A stretch of DNA of 52,076 nucleotides from Labyrinthula sp. Ha (Eukaryota; Sar; Bigyra; Labyrinthulida; Labyrinthulaceae). The translations under genes were made by a program, and so were the position numbers. The notes below the pieces were generated by a model. It had not been told where the DNA came from and ran no database searches. It worked only from the letters and a program-made list of their open reading frames with translations. This document shows positions 1 to 11,100 of this stretch, one piece after another; the first letter of the stretch is position 1, and every line of letters starts with the position of its first letter. The stretch lies in NCBI GenBank assembly GCA_015227615.1, contig JAALGZ010000096.1:1-52076 (forward strand). Direction: 5' to 3'.

Positions 1-863
1 CAAGGAAGAAAATGTGAGAAATTTTTGTTGGTTATTTCCATTTTTTGCAAATAATGCCCCAAATAGCCATTCTATTATAGAATAAAATGTTCTAAACAAG
101 TTTTGTGTTATCATCTACAAAAGGTCCTTGCTGATACACTGTCTCCACATAAAAGTGATTCTTTTCGCAAGAGAATGACATTTGTGCAGATGGAAATGAT
201 AGCTTAGTTCTCCGAGGATTTTTTTTATTAAACTTGTTCAGAATCATTCCTACTGAATCAAGGCATCACATAAGGTACTGGAATATTGATTTCAAGAGTT
301 TAAGGGACTGCTTAAGGTTTATTGCCTCTTAGAAATCACCTGGGTCAGTTTCCAAGGGAGAAAATGTGATAAATTTTTGTTGGTTATTGCCAATTTTTTG
401 CAAACAATGTCTCAAATAGCCATTCTATTATAGACTAAAATGTTTTAAACAAGTTTTGTGTTATCATTTGCATAGAGTCTTTGTAGATACATTATCTCCA
501 CACAAAATTGATTTTTTTCGCAAGAGAATGACATTTGTGCAGATGAAAATGATAGCTTAGTTCTCCGAGGATTTTTTTTATTAAACTTATTCAGAATCAT
601 TCCGACTGAATCAAGGCATCAAATAAGGTACTGGAATACTGATTTCAAGAGTTTAAGGGACTGCTTAAGGTTTATTGCCTCTTAGAAATCACCTGGGTCA
701 GTTTCCAAGGGAGAAAATGTGATAAATTTTTGTTGGTTATTGCCAATTTTTTGCAAACAATGTCTCAAATAGCCATTCTATTATAGACTAACATGTTTTA
801 ATCAAGTTTCGTGATATCATTTACAAAAGGTCCTTGCTGATACACTGTCTCCACATAAAAGTG

Positions 864-882
864 ATTCTTTTCGCAAAAGAAT
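864..882. promoter_or_regulatory. Representative satellite dyad, candidate protein-binding site
   Basis: ATTCTTTTCGCAAAAGAAT is a perfect 8-bp inverted repeat around CGC. Nearly all monomers carry this site in perfect form or with one or two arm changes (TTCTCGCAAAAG, TTTTCGCAAGAG, TTCTCGCAAGAG); another perfect copy is at 14546-14564. A subfamily has a TGC centre with perfect arms. Dyads kept in each monomer are typical of satellite-binding factors, but no known factor is recognised. Confidence 0.45.
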
Positions 883-1070
883 GACATTTGTGCACATGGA
901 AATGATAGCTTAGTTCTCCGAGGATTTTTTTTATTAAACTTGTTCAGAATCATTCCGACTGAATCAAGGCATCACATAAGGTACTGGAATATTGATTTCA
1001 AGCGTTTAAGGGGTTGCTTAAGGTTTATTGCCTCTTAGAAATCACCTGGGTCAGTTTCCAAGGGAGAAAA

Positions 1071-1380
1071 TGCGGGAAATTTTGTTGTTATTGCCATTTT
1101 TTTGCAAATAATGCCCCAAAAGCCATCTCATTATAGACTAAACACAATTGTCTGTGTTACTTTATAGGGGTCTTTAGATATTGATCTCCACACAAAATTG
1201 ATTCTTCAAAGAATGAGACGAAAATATGGGAATGATAGCTTAGTTCTCTTGAGGATTTTTTTACAAACCACCAGAATCATTCTACTGAATCAAGGTATCA
1301 AATAAGGTACTGAAACACCTATTTCAAGAGTTTAAGTAACGTTTAAGGTTTATTATTCTTAGAACACTGGCTGCCTAAGG
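1071..1380 (+). repeat. Decayed, shortened satellite monomer
   Basis: Still recognisable as a monomer (GATAGCTTAGTTC, TCAAGGTATC and GGTACTG are present) but rich in small deletions and substitutions. The landmark spacing drops to 327 bp (947 to 1274) and 342 bp (1274 to 1616) instead of 353. Neighbours on both sides are near-consensus. It sits between two blocks that match different parts of the right arm (1-1020 with about 18266-19285, and 1381-2085 with about 15452-16156). Confidence 0.85.
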
Positions 1381-2723
1381 AAGAAAATGTGAGAAATTTT
1401 TGTTGGTTATTTCCATTTTTTGCAAATAATGTCCCAAATAGCCATTCTATTATAGACTAACATGTTTTAATCAAGTTTCGTGATATCATTTACATAGGGT
1501 CTTTGTAGATACACTGTCTCCACATAAAAGTGATTCTTTTCGCAAGAGAATGACATTTGTGCAGATGAAAATGATAGCTTAGTTCTCCGAGGATTTTTTT
1601 TATTAAACTTGTTCAGAATCATTCCTACTGAATCAAGGCATCACATAAGGTACTGGAATACTGATTTCAAGAGTTTAAGGGACTGCTTAAGGTTTATTGC
1701 CTCTTAGAAATCACCTGGGTCAGTTTCCAAGGGAGAAAATGTTGGAAATTTTTGTTGGTTATTGCTATTTTTTGCAAATAATGCCCCAAATAGCCATTCT
1801 ATTATAGAATAAAATGTTCTAAACAAGTTTTGTGTTATCATCTACAAAAGGTCCTTGCTGATACACTGTCTCCACATAAAAGTGATTCTTTTCGCAAGAG
1901 AATGACATTTGTGCAGATGGAAATGATAGCTTAGTTCTCCGAGGATTTTTTTTATTAAACTTGTTCAGAATCATTCCGACTGAATCAAGGCATCACATAA
2001 GGTACTGGAATATTGATTTCAAGCGTTTAAGGGGTTGCTTAAGGTTTATTGCCTCTTAGAAATCACCTGGGTCAGTTTCCAAGGGAGAAAATGTGATAAA
2101 TTTTTGTTGGTTATTGCCAATTTTTTGCAAACAATGTCTCAAATAGCCATTCTATTATAGACTAAAATGTTTTAAACAAGTTTTGTGTTATCATTTGCAT
2201 AGAGTCTTTGTAGATACATTATCTCCACACAAAATTGATTTTTTTCGCAAGAGAATGACATTTGTGCAGATGAAAATGATAGCTTAGTTCTCCGAGGATT
2301 TTTTTTATTAAACTTATTCAGAATCATTCCGACTGAATCAAGGCATCAAATAAGGTACTGGAATATTGATTTCAAGAGTTTAAGGGACTGCTTAAGGTTT
2401 TTTGCCTCTTAGAAATCACCTGGGTCAGTTTCCAAGGAAGAAAATGTGAGAAATTTTTGTTGGTTATTTCCATTTTTTGCAAATAATGCCCCAAATAGCC
2501 ATTCTATTATAGAATAAAATGTTCTAAACAAGTTTTGTGTTATCATCTACAAAAGGTCCTTGCTGATACACTGTCTCCACATAAAAGTGATTCTTTTCGC
2601 AAGAGAATGACATTTGTGCAGATGGAAATGATAGCTTAGTTCTCCGAGGATTTTTTTTATTAAACTTGTTCAGAATCATTCCTACTGAATCAAGGCATCA
2701 CATAAGGTACTGGAATATTGATT

Positions 2724-2990
2724 TGTTTAAGCACTGCCATGATACCTCTTAGAAATCCTGGCTGCTTCAAGGAGAAAATGTGAAATTTTGTTGGTTATTA
2801 CATTTTTGCAAATAATGCCCCAAAAGGACATAGACTAAAATGTTTTAATCAAGTCTCGTGTTATTTATTTAGGGTCTTTGTAGATATATTATCTCCACAC
2901 AGTAATTGATCTTTTCCTTTTAATGACATTTGTGCAATATGGTATGAGAGCTTAGTTCTCTTATGATTTTTTATGTTCTTACCCAGAATC
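2724..2990 (+). repeat. Decayed, shortened satellite monomer
   Basis: The landmark interval across it is 313 bp (2673 to 2986), about 40 bp short, with many scattered single-base losses and changes from the end of one monomer through most of the next. The flanks are near-consensus. Upstream sequence matches the 17.9-18.55 kb block. Downstream sequence switches to the family marked by TGTCAGGCGTTTAAGGTG (3035), shared with 4795, 50811 and 51867. Confidence 0.85.
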
Positions 2991-3034
2991 ATTCCGACTG
3001 AATCAAGGCATCAAATAAGGTACTGGAATATTGA

Positions 3035-5760
3035 TGTCAGGCGTTTAAGGTGTTGCTTAAGGTTTATTGCCTCTTAGAAATCACCTGGGTCAGTTTCCAA
3101 GGGAGAAAATGTGGGAAATTTTTGTTGGTTATTGCCATTTTTTGCAAATAATGCCCCAAATAGCCATTCTATTATAGACTAAAATGTTTTAATCAAGTTT
3201 CGTGTTATCATTTACATAGGGTCTTTGTAGATACATTATCTCCACACAAAATTGATTCTTCTCGCAAAAGAATGACATTTGTGCAGATGGAAATGATAGC
3301 TTAGTTCCCCAAGACGTTTTTTTATTAAACTTGTTCAGAATCATTCCGACTGAATCAAGGCATCAAATAAGGTACTGGAATACTGATTTCAAGAGTTTAA
3401 GGGACTGCTTAAGGTTTATTGCCTCTTAGAAATCACCTGGGTCAGTTTCCAAGGGAGAAAATGTGGGAAATTTTTGTTGGTTATTGCCATTTTTTGCAAA
3501 TAATGCCCCAAATAGCCATTCTATTATAGACTAAAATGTTTTAATCAAGTCTCGTGTTATCATTTACATAGGGTCTTTGTAGATACACTGTCTCCACATA
3601 AAAGTGATTCTTTTCGCAAGAGAATGACAATTGTGCAGATGGAAATGATAGCTTAGTTCCCCGAGGAGTTTTTTATTAAACTTGTTCAGAATCATTCCTA
3701 CTGAATCAAGGCATCAAATAAGGTACTGGAATACTGATTTTAAGAGTTTAAGGGACTGCTTAAGGTTTATTGCCTCTTAGAAATCACCTGGGTCAGTTTC
3801 CAAGGGAGAAAATGTGGGAAATTTTTGTTGGTTATTGCCATTTTTTGCAAATAATGCCCCAAATAGCCATTCTATTATAGACTAAAATGTTTTAATCAAG
3901 TCTCGTGTTATCATTTACATAGGGTCTTTGTAGATACATTATCTCCACACAAAATTGATTCTTTTCGCAAGAGAATGACATTTGTGCAGATGGAAATGAT
4001 AGCTTAGTTCCCCAAGACGTTTTTTTATTAAACTTGTTCAGAATCATTCCTACTGAATCAAGGCATCAAATAAGGTACTGGAATACTGATTTCAAGAGTT
4101 TAAGGGACTGCTTAAGGTTTATTGCCTCTTAGAAATCACCTGGGTCAGTTTCCAAGGGAGAAAATGTGGGAAATTTTTGTTGGTTATTGCCATTTTTTGC
4201 AAATAATGCCCCAAATAGCCATTCTATTATAGACTAAAATGTTTTAATCAAGTTTCGTGTTATCATTTACATAGGGTCTTTGTAGATACACTGTCTCCAC
4301 ATAAAAGTGATTCTTTTCGCAAGAGAATGACATTTGTGCAGATGGAAATGATAGCTTAGTTCCCCAAGACGTTTTTTTATTAAACTTGTTCAGAATCATT
4401 CCTACTGAATCAAGGCATCAAATAAGGTACTGGAATACTGATTTTAAGAGTTTAAGGGACTGCTTAAGGTTTATTGCCTCTTAGAAATCACCTGGGTCAG
4501 TTTCCAAGGGAGAAAATGTGGGAAATTTTTTTTGGTTATTGCCAATTTTTTGCAAACAATGTCTGAAATAGCCATTCTATTATAGAATAACATGTTTTAA
4601 TCAAGTCTCGTGTTATCATTTACATAGGGTCTTTGTAGATACATTATCTCCACACAAAATTGATTCTTCTCGCAAAAGAATGACATTTGTGCACATGGAA
4701 ATGATAGCTTAGTTCTCCGAGGATTTTTTTTATTAAACTTGTTCAGAATCATTCCGACTGAATCAAGGCATCAAATAAGGTACTGGAATATTGATGTCAG
4801 GCGTTTAAGGTGTTGCTTAAGGTTTATTGCCTCTTAGAAATCACCTGGGTCAGTTTCCAAGGGAGAAAATGTGGGAAATTTTTGTTGGTTATTGCCATTT
4901 TTTGCAAATAATGCCCCAAATAGCCATTCTATTATAGACTAAAATGTTTTAATCAAGTTTCGTGTTATCATTTACATAGGGTCTTTGTAGATACATTTTC
5001 TCCACACAAAATTGATTCTTCTCGCAAAAGAATGACATTTGTGCAGATGGAAATGATAGCTTAGTTCCCCAAGACGTTTTTTTATTAAATTTGTTCAGAA
5101 TCATTCCTACTGAATCAAGGCATCAAATAAGGTACTGGAAAACTGATTTCAAGAGTTTAAGGGACTGCTTAAGGTTTACTGCCTCTTAGAAATCACCTGG
5201 GTCAGTTTCCAAGGGAGAAAATGTGGGAAATTTTTGTTGGTTATTGCCATTTTTTGCAAATAATGCCCCAAATAGCCATTCTATTATAGACTAAAATGTT
5301 TTAATCAAGTCTCGTGTTATCATTTACATAGGGTCTTTGTAGATACACTGTCTCCACATAAAAGTGATTCTTTTCGCAAGAGAATGACAATTGTGCAGAT
5401 GGAAATGATAGCTTAGTTCCCCGAGGAGTTTTTTATTAAACTTGTTCAGAATCATTCCTACTGAATCAAGGCATCAAATAAGGTACTGGAATACTGATTT
5501 CAAGAGTTTAAGGGACTGCTTAAGGTTTATTGCCTCTTAGAAATCACCTGGGTCAGTTTCCAAGGGAGAAAATGTGGGAAATTTTTGTTGGTTATTGCCA
5601 TTTTTTGCAAATAATGCCCCAAATAGCCATTCTATTATAGACTAAAATGTTTTAATCAAGTCTCGTGTTATCATTTACATAGGGTCTTTGTAGATACATT
5701 ATCTCCACACAAAATTGATTCTTTTCGCAAGAGAATGACATTTGTGCAGATGGAAATGAT
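3035..5760 (+). repeat. Five-monomer higher-order repeat, 1760-bp offset
   Basis: The private marker TGTCAGGCG recurs at 3035 and 4795, and the rare variant AGAATGACAATTGTG at 3621 and 5381, both exactly 1760 bp apart (5 monomers). About 3.0-4.0 kb matches 4.8-5.76 kb almost base for base; a few private changes in the second copy (near 4996, 5089 and 5150) separate them. Beyond about 5.77 kb the copies use different cassettes (CCCAAGACG against CCCAAGAAG). Confidence 0.75.
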
Positions 5761-8110
5761 AGCTTAGTTCCCCAAGAAGTTTTTTTATTAAACTTGTTCA
5801 GAATCATTCCGACTGAATCAAGGCATCACATAAGGTACTGGAATACTGATTTCAAGAGTTTAAGGGACTGCTTAAGGTTTATTGCCTCTTAGAAATCATC
5901 TGGGTCAGTTTCCAAGGGAGAAAATGTTGGAAATTTTTGTTGGTTATTGCCATTTTTTGCAAATAATGCCCCAAATAGCTATTTTATTATAGAATAAAAT
6001 GTTCTAAACAAGTTTTGTGTTATCATTTACATAGGGTCTTTGTAGATACATTATCTCCACATAAAATTGATTCTTCTCGCAAGAGAATGACATTTGTGCA
6101 GATGGAAATGATAGCTTAGTTCCCCGAGGATTTTTTTTATTAAACTTGTTCAGAATCATTCCGACTGAATCAAGGCATCAAATAAGGTACTGGAATACTG
6201 ATTTTAAGAGTTTAAGGGACTGCTTAAGGTTTATTGCCTCTTAGAAATCACCTGGGTCAGTTTCCAAGGGAGAAAATGTGGGAAATTTTTGTTGGTTATT
6301 GCCATTTTTTGCAAATAATGCCCCAAATAGCCATTCTATTATAGACTAAAATGTTTTAATCAAGTTTCGTGTTATCATTTACATAGGGTCTTTGTAGATA
6401 CATTATCTCCACACAAAATTGATTCTTCTCGCAAAAGAATGACATTTGTGCAGATGGAAATGATAGCTTTGTTCTCCGAGGATTTTTTTTATTAAACTTG
6501 TTCAGAATCATTCCGACTGAATCAAGGCATCAAATAAGGTACTGGGATATTGATTTCAAGCGTTTAAGGGGTTGCTTAAGGTTTATTGCCTCTTAGAAAT
6601 CACCTGGGTCAGTTTCCAATGGAGAAAATGTGGGAATTTTTTTTTGGTTATTGCCAATTTTTTGCAAACAATGTCTGAAATAGCCATTCTATTATAGAAT
6701 AACATGTTTTAATCAAATTTTGTGTTATCATTTGCATAGAGTCTTTGTAGATACATTATCTCCACACAAAATTGATTCTTTTCGCAAGAGAATGACATTT
6801 GTGCAGATGGAAATGATAGCTTTGTTCTCCGAGGATTTTTTTTATTAAACTTGTTCAGAATCATTCCGACTGAATCAAGGCGTCACATAAGGTACTGGAA
6901 TATTGATTTCAAGAGTTTAAGGGATTTGCTTAAGGTTTATTGCCTCTTAGAAATCACCTGGGTCAGTTTCCAAGGAAGAAAATGTTGGAAATTTTTGTTG
7001 GTTATTGCCATTTTTTGCAAATAATGCCCCAAATAGCCATTCTATTATAGAATAAAATGTTCTAAACAAGTTTTGTGTTATCATTTACATAGGGTCTTTG
7101 TAGATACATTATCTCCACACAAAATTGATTCTTCTCGCAAAAGAATGACATTTGTGCACATGGAAATGATAGCTTAGTTCTGCGAGGAGTTTTTTATTAA
7201 ACTTGTTCAGAATCATTCCTACTGAATCAAGGCATCAAATAAGGTACTGGAATACTGATTTCAAGAGTTTAAGGGACTGCTTAAGGTTTATTGCCTCTTA
7301 GAAATCACCTGGGTCAGTTTCCAAGGGAGAAAATGTGGGAAATTTTTGTTGGTTATTGCCATTTTTTGCAAATAATGCCCCAAATAGCCATTCTATCATA
7401 GACTAAAATGTTTTAATCAAGTTTTGTGTTATCATTTACATAGGGTCTTTGTAGATACATTATCTCCACACAAAATTGATTCTTTTCGCAAAAGAATGAC
7501 ATTTGTGCACATGGAAATGATAGCTTAGTTCTCCGAGGATTTTTTTTATTAAACTTGTTCAGAATCATTCCGACTGAATCAAGGCATCACATAAGGTACT
7601 GGAATATTGATTTCAAGAGTTTAAGGGACTGCTTAAGGTTTTTTGCCTCTTAGAAATCACCTGGGTCAGTTTCCAAGGAAGAAAATGTGAGAAATTTTTG
7701 TTGGTTATTTCCATTTTTTGCAAATAATGTCCCAAATAGCCATTCTATTATAGACTAACATGTTTTAATCAAGTTTCGTGATATCATTTACATAGGGTCT
7801 TTGTAGATACATTATCTCCACACAAAATTGATTCTTTTCGCAAGAGAATGACATTTGTGCAGATGGAAATGATAGCTTAGTTCCCCAAGAAGTTTTTTTA
7901 TTAAACTTGTTCAGAATCATTCCGACTGAATCAAGGCGTCACATAAGGTACTGGAATATTGATTTCAAGAGTTTAAGGGATTTGCTTAAGGTTTATTGCC
8001 TCTTAGAAATCACCTGGGTCAGTTTCCAAGGAAGAAAATGTTGGAAATTTTTGTTGGTTATTGCCATTTTTTGCAAATAATGCCCCAAATAGCCATTCTA
8101 TTATAGACTA

Positions 8111-8122
8111 AAATGTTTTAAT
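8111..8122 (+). repeat. Target-site duplication, left copy
   Basis: AAATGTTTTAAT ends the left satellite and is repeated directly after the LINE at 12009-12020. In uninterrupted monomers this sequence occurs once, followed by CAAGT. The first base of the duplication is uncertain because the LINE tail CCTAAA overlaps the target's CTAAA. Confidence 0.9.
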
Positions 8123-8124
8123 AC

Positions 8125-11100
8125 GGAAGAAGCGACAGGATCCTGAAGCTGGTTGTCAAACTAGGTGGAAAAAGAAGTCTCATTTTGGTTAACACTTACG
8201 CGCCTCACTGCGGTCACGGTCAAGAAGCCTACAAGAAGTACCTGAAGGAGCTCAAGTCAAAGCTGAATGGAGTGAACAAGAGAAGGTTGGTTCTCATTTG
8301 TGGTGATTTTAATGCACAAGTTTCAAGAAAAGAGTTAAATGTAGAAGGAAAATTAGGGCTCTCTCATCGTACAAATGCTAATGGTAAACTGTTAGTGGAG
8401 TTTTTGAAAGAAAAAGACCTAACAATCTACAACCATTTAACTGTTACCGGCAAGAAAGGCTCTAGGAAACATGCTACATTTATGCCAAGGTCAAATAGTG
8501 GGGGGGCATCCGAAATTGACTATGTAGTTACGAACCATGTACCTGCAATAACTGGCTTCAAAATATCTTCAGCCATAGCATACAACCTGTGGATGAAGAA
8601 AAACTTCGATCATCTAGCTCTTTCAATAAGAGTGAACTTACATCAGAATCATACATCGAAGAAGAGACCCAGATTACAGCTGGACTACAGTGTGTTAAAG
8701 TCCAACGCAGCGCTACAAGAGAAAATAAGTAGTGATCTCAAGGAGGCACTTGAACTAAATGACACACTAACAGACACCTACCTTACTCTAACCTACTCAA
8801 TTCCATCCATCATGAAGAAACATCTCCCAGAAGTCAAGTACAACCCTCCTGAACACCAGAACTCGGAACAAACCATGTCTTTGATGAGGTACAAACGAGC
8901 CAACTGGAACAACCTAAATCCTGAGGAGAAGAAAAGAATTACAAACGAAGTAAAAAGATCAGCTAAAGAAGACTACAACAACTGGTTGGAGAGAATAGCG
9001 TCTGAAATAGAAACTGCATTCCAAAGCAACAATACGAGAACCGGGTATCAACTGATAAAGAAGGTAAAACCAGTCCGTAAACAGTTCGGTAAAATAACCA
9101 AGAATACAGCTGGGAAGTTGGTGGGAACCGCAGGTCGTATTCAGATACTAAAAGAATATTTAGAGAAGCAACAAAATCTACCACTTCCAACGAACTTATT
9201 GACGGAAAACCAAATACGACATTACCAAACTCCAATACTTGCACCGGCTCCTTCAAACAGCATAAACATTCATCCTCCAAAAGCAGATGAAGTCAAAGAA
9301 TGCATCAAAACCCTAAAGAATAATAAAGCTCCAGGACCAGACAACATGAGAAACGAGGTCCTGAAGCATGTCGAAATAGTTCAAGAACATGCTGTTAGAG
9401 AAACCCAATCTTTTTTCAGGCTAGATGCGTTCAAGTCTAAAAAGATGAGAAAAATCTGTAGAGGCAAAGTAGTGTATCTATACAAACAGAAGGGAAGTAA
9501 AAACGACCCTTCAAACTATAGACCAATCACACTATTGAACTCTCACTTTAAACTTCTCACAAAAATCATCAACAATAGAATTGCACCAATACTGAATAAA
9601 CTTCCAGATTATCAAGCAGGATTCAGAAACAGCCGCTCAACGATACAGAAAATTGAAGCACTTGATACAATCATAAAGGAAACTCTGAAACAGAAAATAT
9701 ATCTTCGAATTCTTTTCATAGACTTTGCGAAAGCCTTTGATAGTATTTCGCATAAATTCATGAAACTAGCTTTAGAAGAACATCACGTACCAAGAAAACT
9801 CATCAAACTTATCACCATCCTCTACGACAAAACCAAAGTCTTCGTTTCAGACAGCGGAGAAAAAAGTAGTTTAGTAAATATAAAGAGAGGTGTACTCCAA
9901 GGAGATAGTTTATCCCCAAGCATCTTTATCCTCTGTCTTGACTCTATAATGAAGAGAATAAAAAATAATACCTTACAAGGCACCAGCTTACACAACCAAA
10001 CCCTCAGATACTTTGCTTTTGCAGACGACTTGGTAATACTAATAAGGAACGATGAAGAAATGATCAGTTTCTTAGCACAACTGCAGAATCTTCAGCAAAG
10101 CACGGGCCTAAAAATTAATGTTAGCAAGACAAAAGTTATGCTCACAAACGAAGGTTACAGCTTGGTTGATAAAATCCCAGACGTAGATATAAATAGAATA
10201 TTGACCAACTTCCACTGCGAACGTTGTGATAGATATTTTCACTCAAAAACGTCACTAAAGTGTCACAAAAGCTCAAAGTTTTGTGATGGAACACGCAACA
10301 GAAGTAGAGCTGGGACTTTAGCTGTTACTGACAGTAGAACGATCATACACGACAAAATCCAACCCAGAACAAACAATGTTGAAGTAGCAGGAGAAACAAT
10401 TGAAGCTGTGACAAAGTACAAGTATCTTGGAGCTATCTTTGATCCACAAGGTATTAACGCTGATGCTATTTCCAAAAAGTTAAATGAAGCTCACAGTCAT
10501 ATCAACAGGTTCAGAGATATATTATCTTCCTCAAACATCCAAAAGAAAACAAGAATCAACTTGGCAAGAGCGCTAGTAATAGCTCCAGCCATATATAATG
10601 TAGAAAACTGGCCATCCAACGTGAAGATAACAAAAGCCTTAACAAAGATATCAAGAAGGCTAAAGAGAACCATAGATAGAATCGACAGCTTTGACTTTCA
10701 ACTTGAAGAAGATGACTTGGACCTTGTCAATATAATAAAAAAGCGTCAAGAAAACCACAAATCCGCAGCAAAGGATATCATAGACAAGGAACTAACAGCG
10801 TTGAGAGAATACCAACTCCAAAACCCATCTCCACCACCAACAGCAAAACCTATATACTACTATGAAGCGCTTGCGTTACTAGGAGAAGAACCAGTGCCGC
10901 CTGAGGACCCGCCACCATCCCACTTTACCCACCTCCCTGAAAATGAGAACCAACCTTCAAACTGCGCAGGAAACCAGGAACCAGAAGAACACTTGGACAG
11001 GAATCAACACTTGAACAGGAACTTGGACACGAACAGGAGCATGAACATGAACCTGGACTTGAACAGGAACACTGACTTGGACTTGGATATGAACAGGAGC

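Larger units (their letters stand above)
1..8122 (+). repeat. Satellite array, left arm (about 353-bp monomer)
   Basis: Head-to-tail monomers are all in one orientation. The landmark GAATCATTCC recurs at 241, 594, 947, then (after a short monomer) 1616, 1968, 2321 and 2673, a spacing of 352-353 bp. Fixed landmarks within each monomer, in order, are CACCTGGGTCAGTTTCC, a TTTTTTGCAAA tract, TAGCCATTCTATTATA, TCTCCACA, a TTCGCAA dyad, GATAGCTTAGTTC, a T-tract before ATTAAAC, GAATCATTCC, AAGGTACTGGAAT and GCTTAAGG. About 23 monomers are present. No convincing gene, promoter or RNA lies here; short open frames are chance frames of the repeat. The length is close to two nucleosome repeats, as in many centromeric or pericentromeric satellites (family knowledge, not shown here). 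Confidence 0.97.

Noticed and set aside
500-540. CENP-B box in the monomer
   Set aside because: TTTCG plus the downstream A fit the first half, but the required CGGG half is absent in all monomers examined.
1-8122. Monomer as a dimer of two related half-units of about 176 bp
   Set aside because: Comparing the halves by eye shows no consistent similarity beyond shared AT-rich words.
8185-8187. TTG at 8185 as the start codon of the LINE protein
   Set aside because: The frame is open upstream to 8125 and encodes conserved endonuclease sequence (SDRI). The element is truncated, so no start exists.
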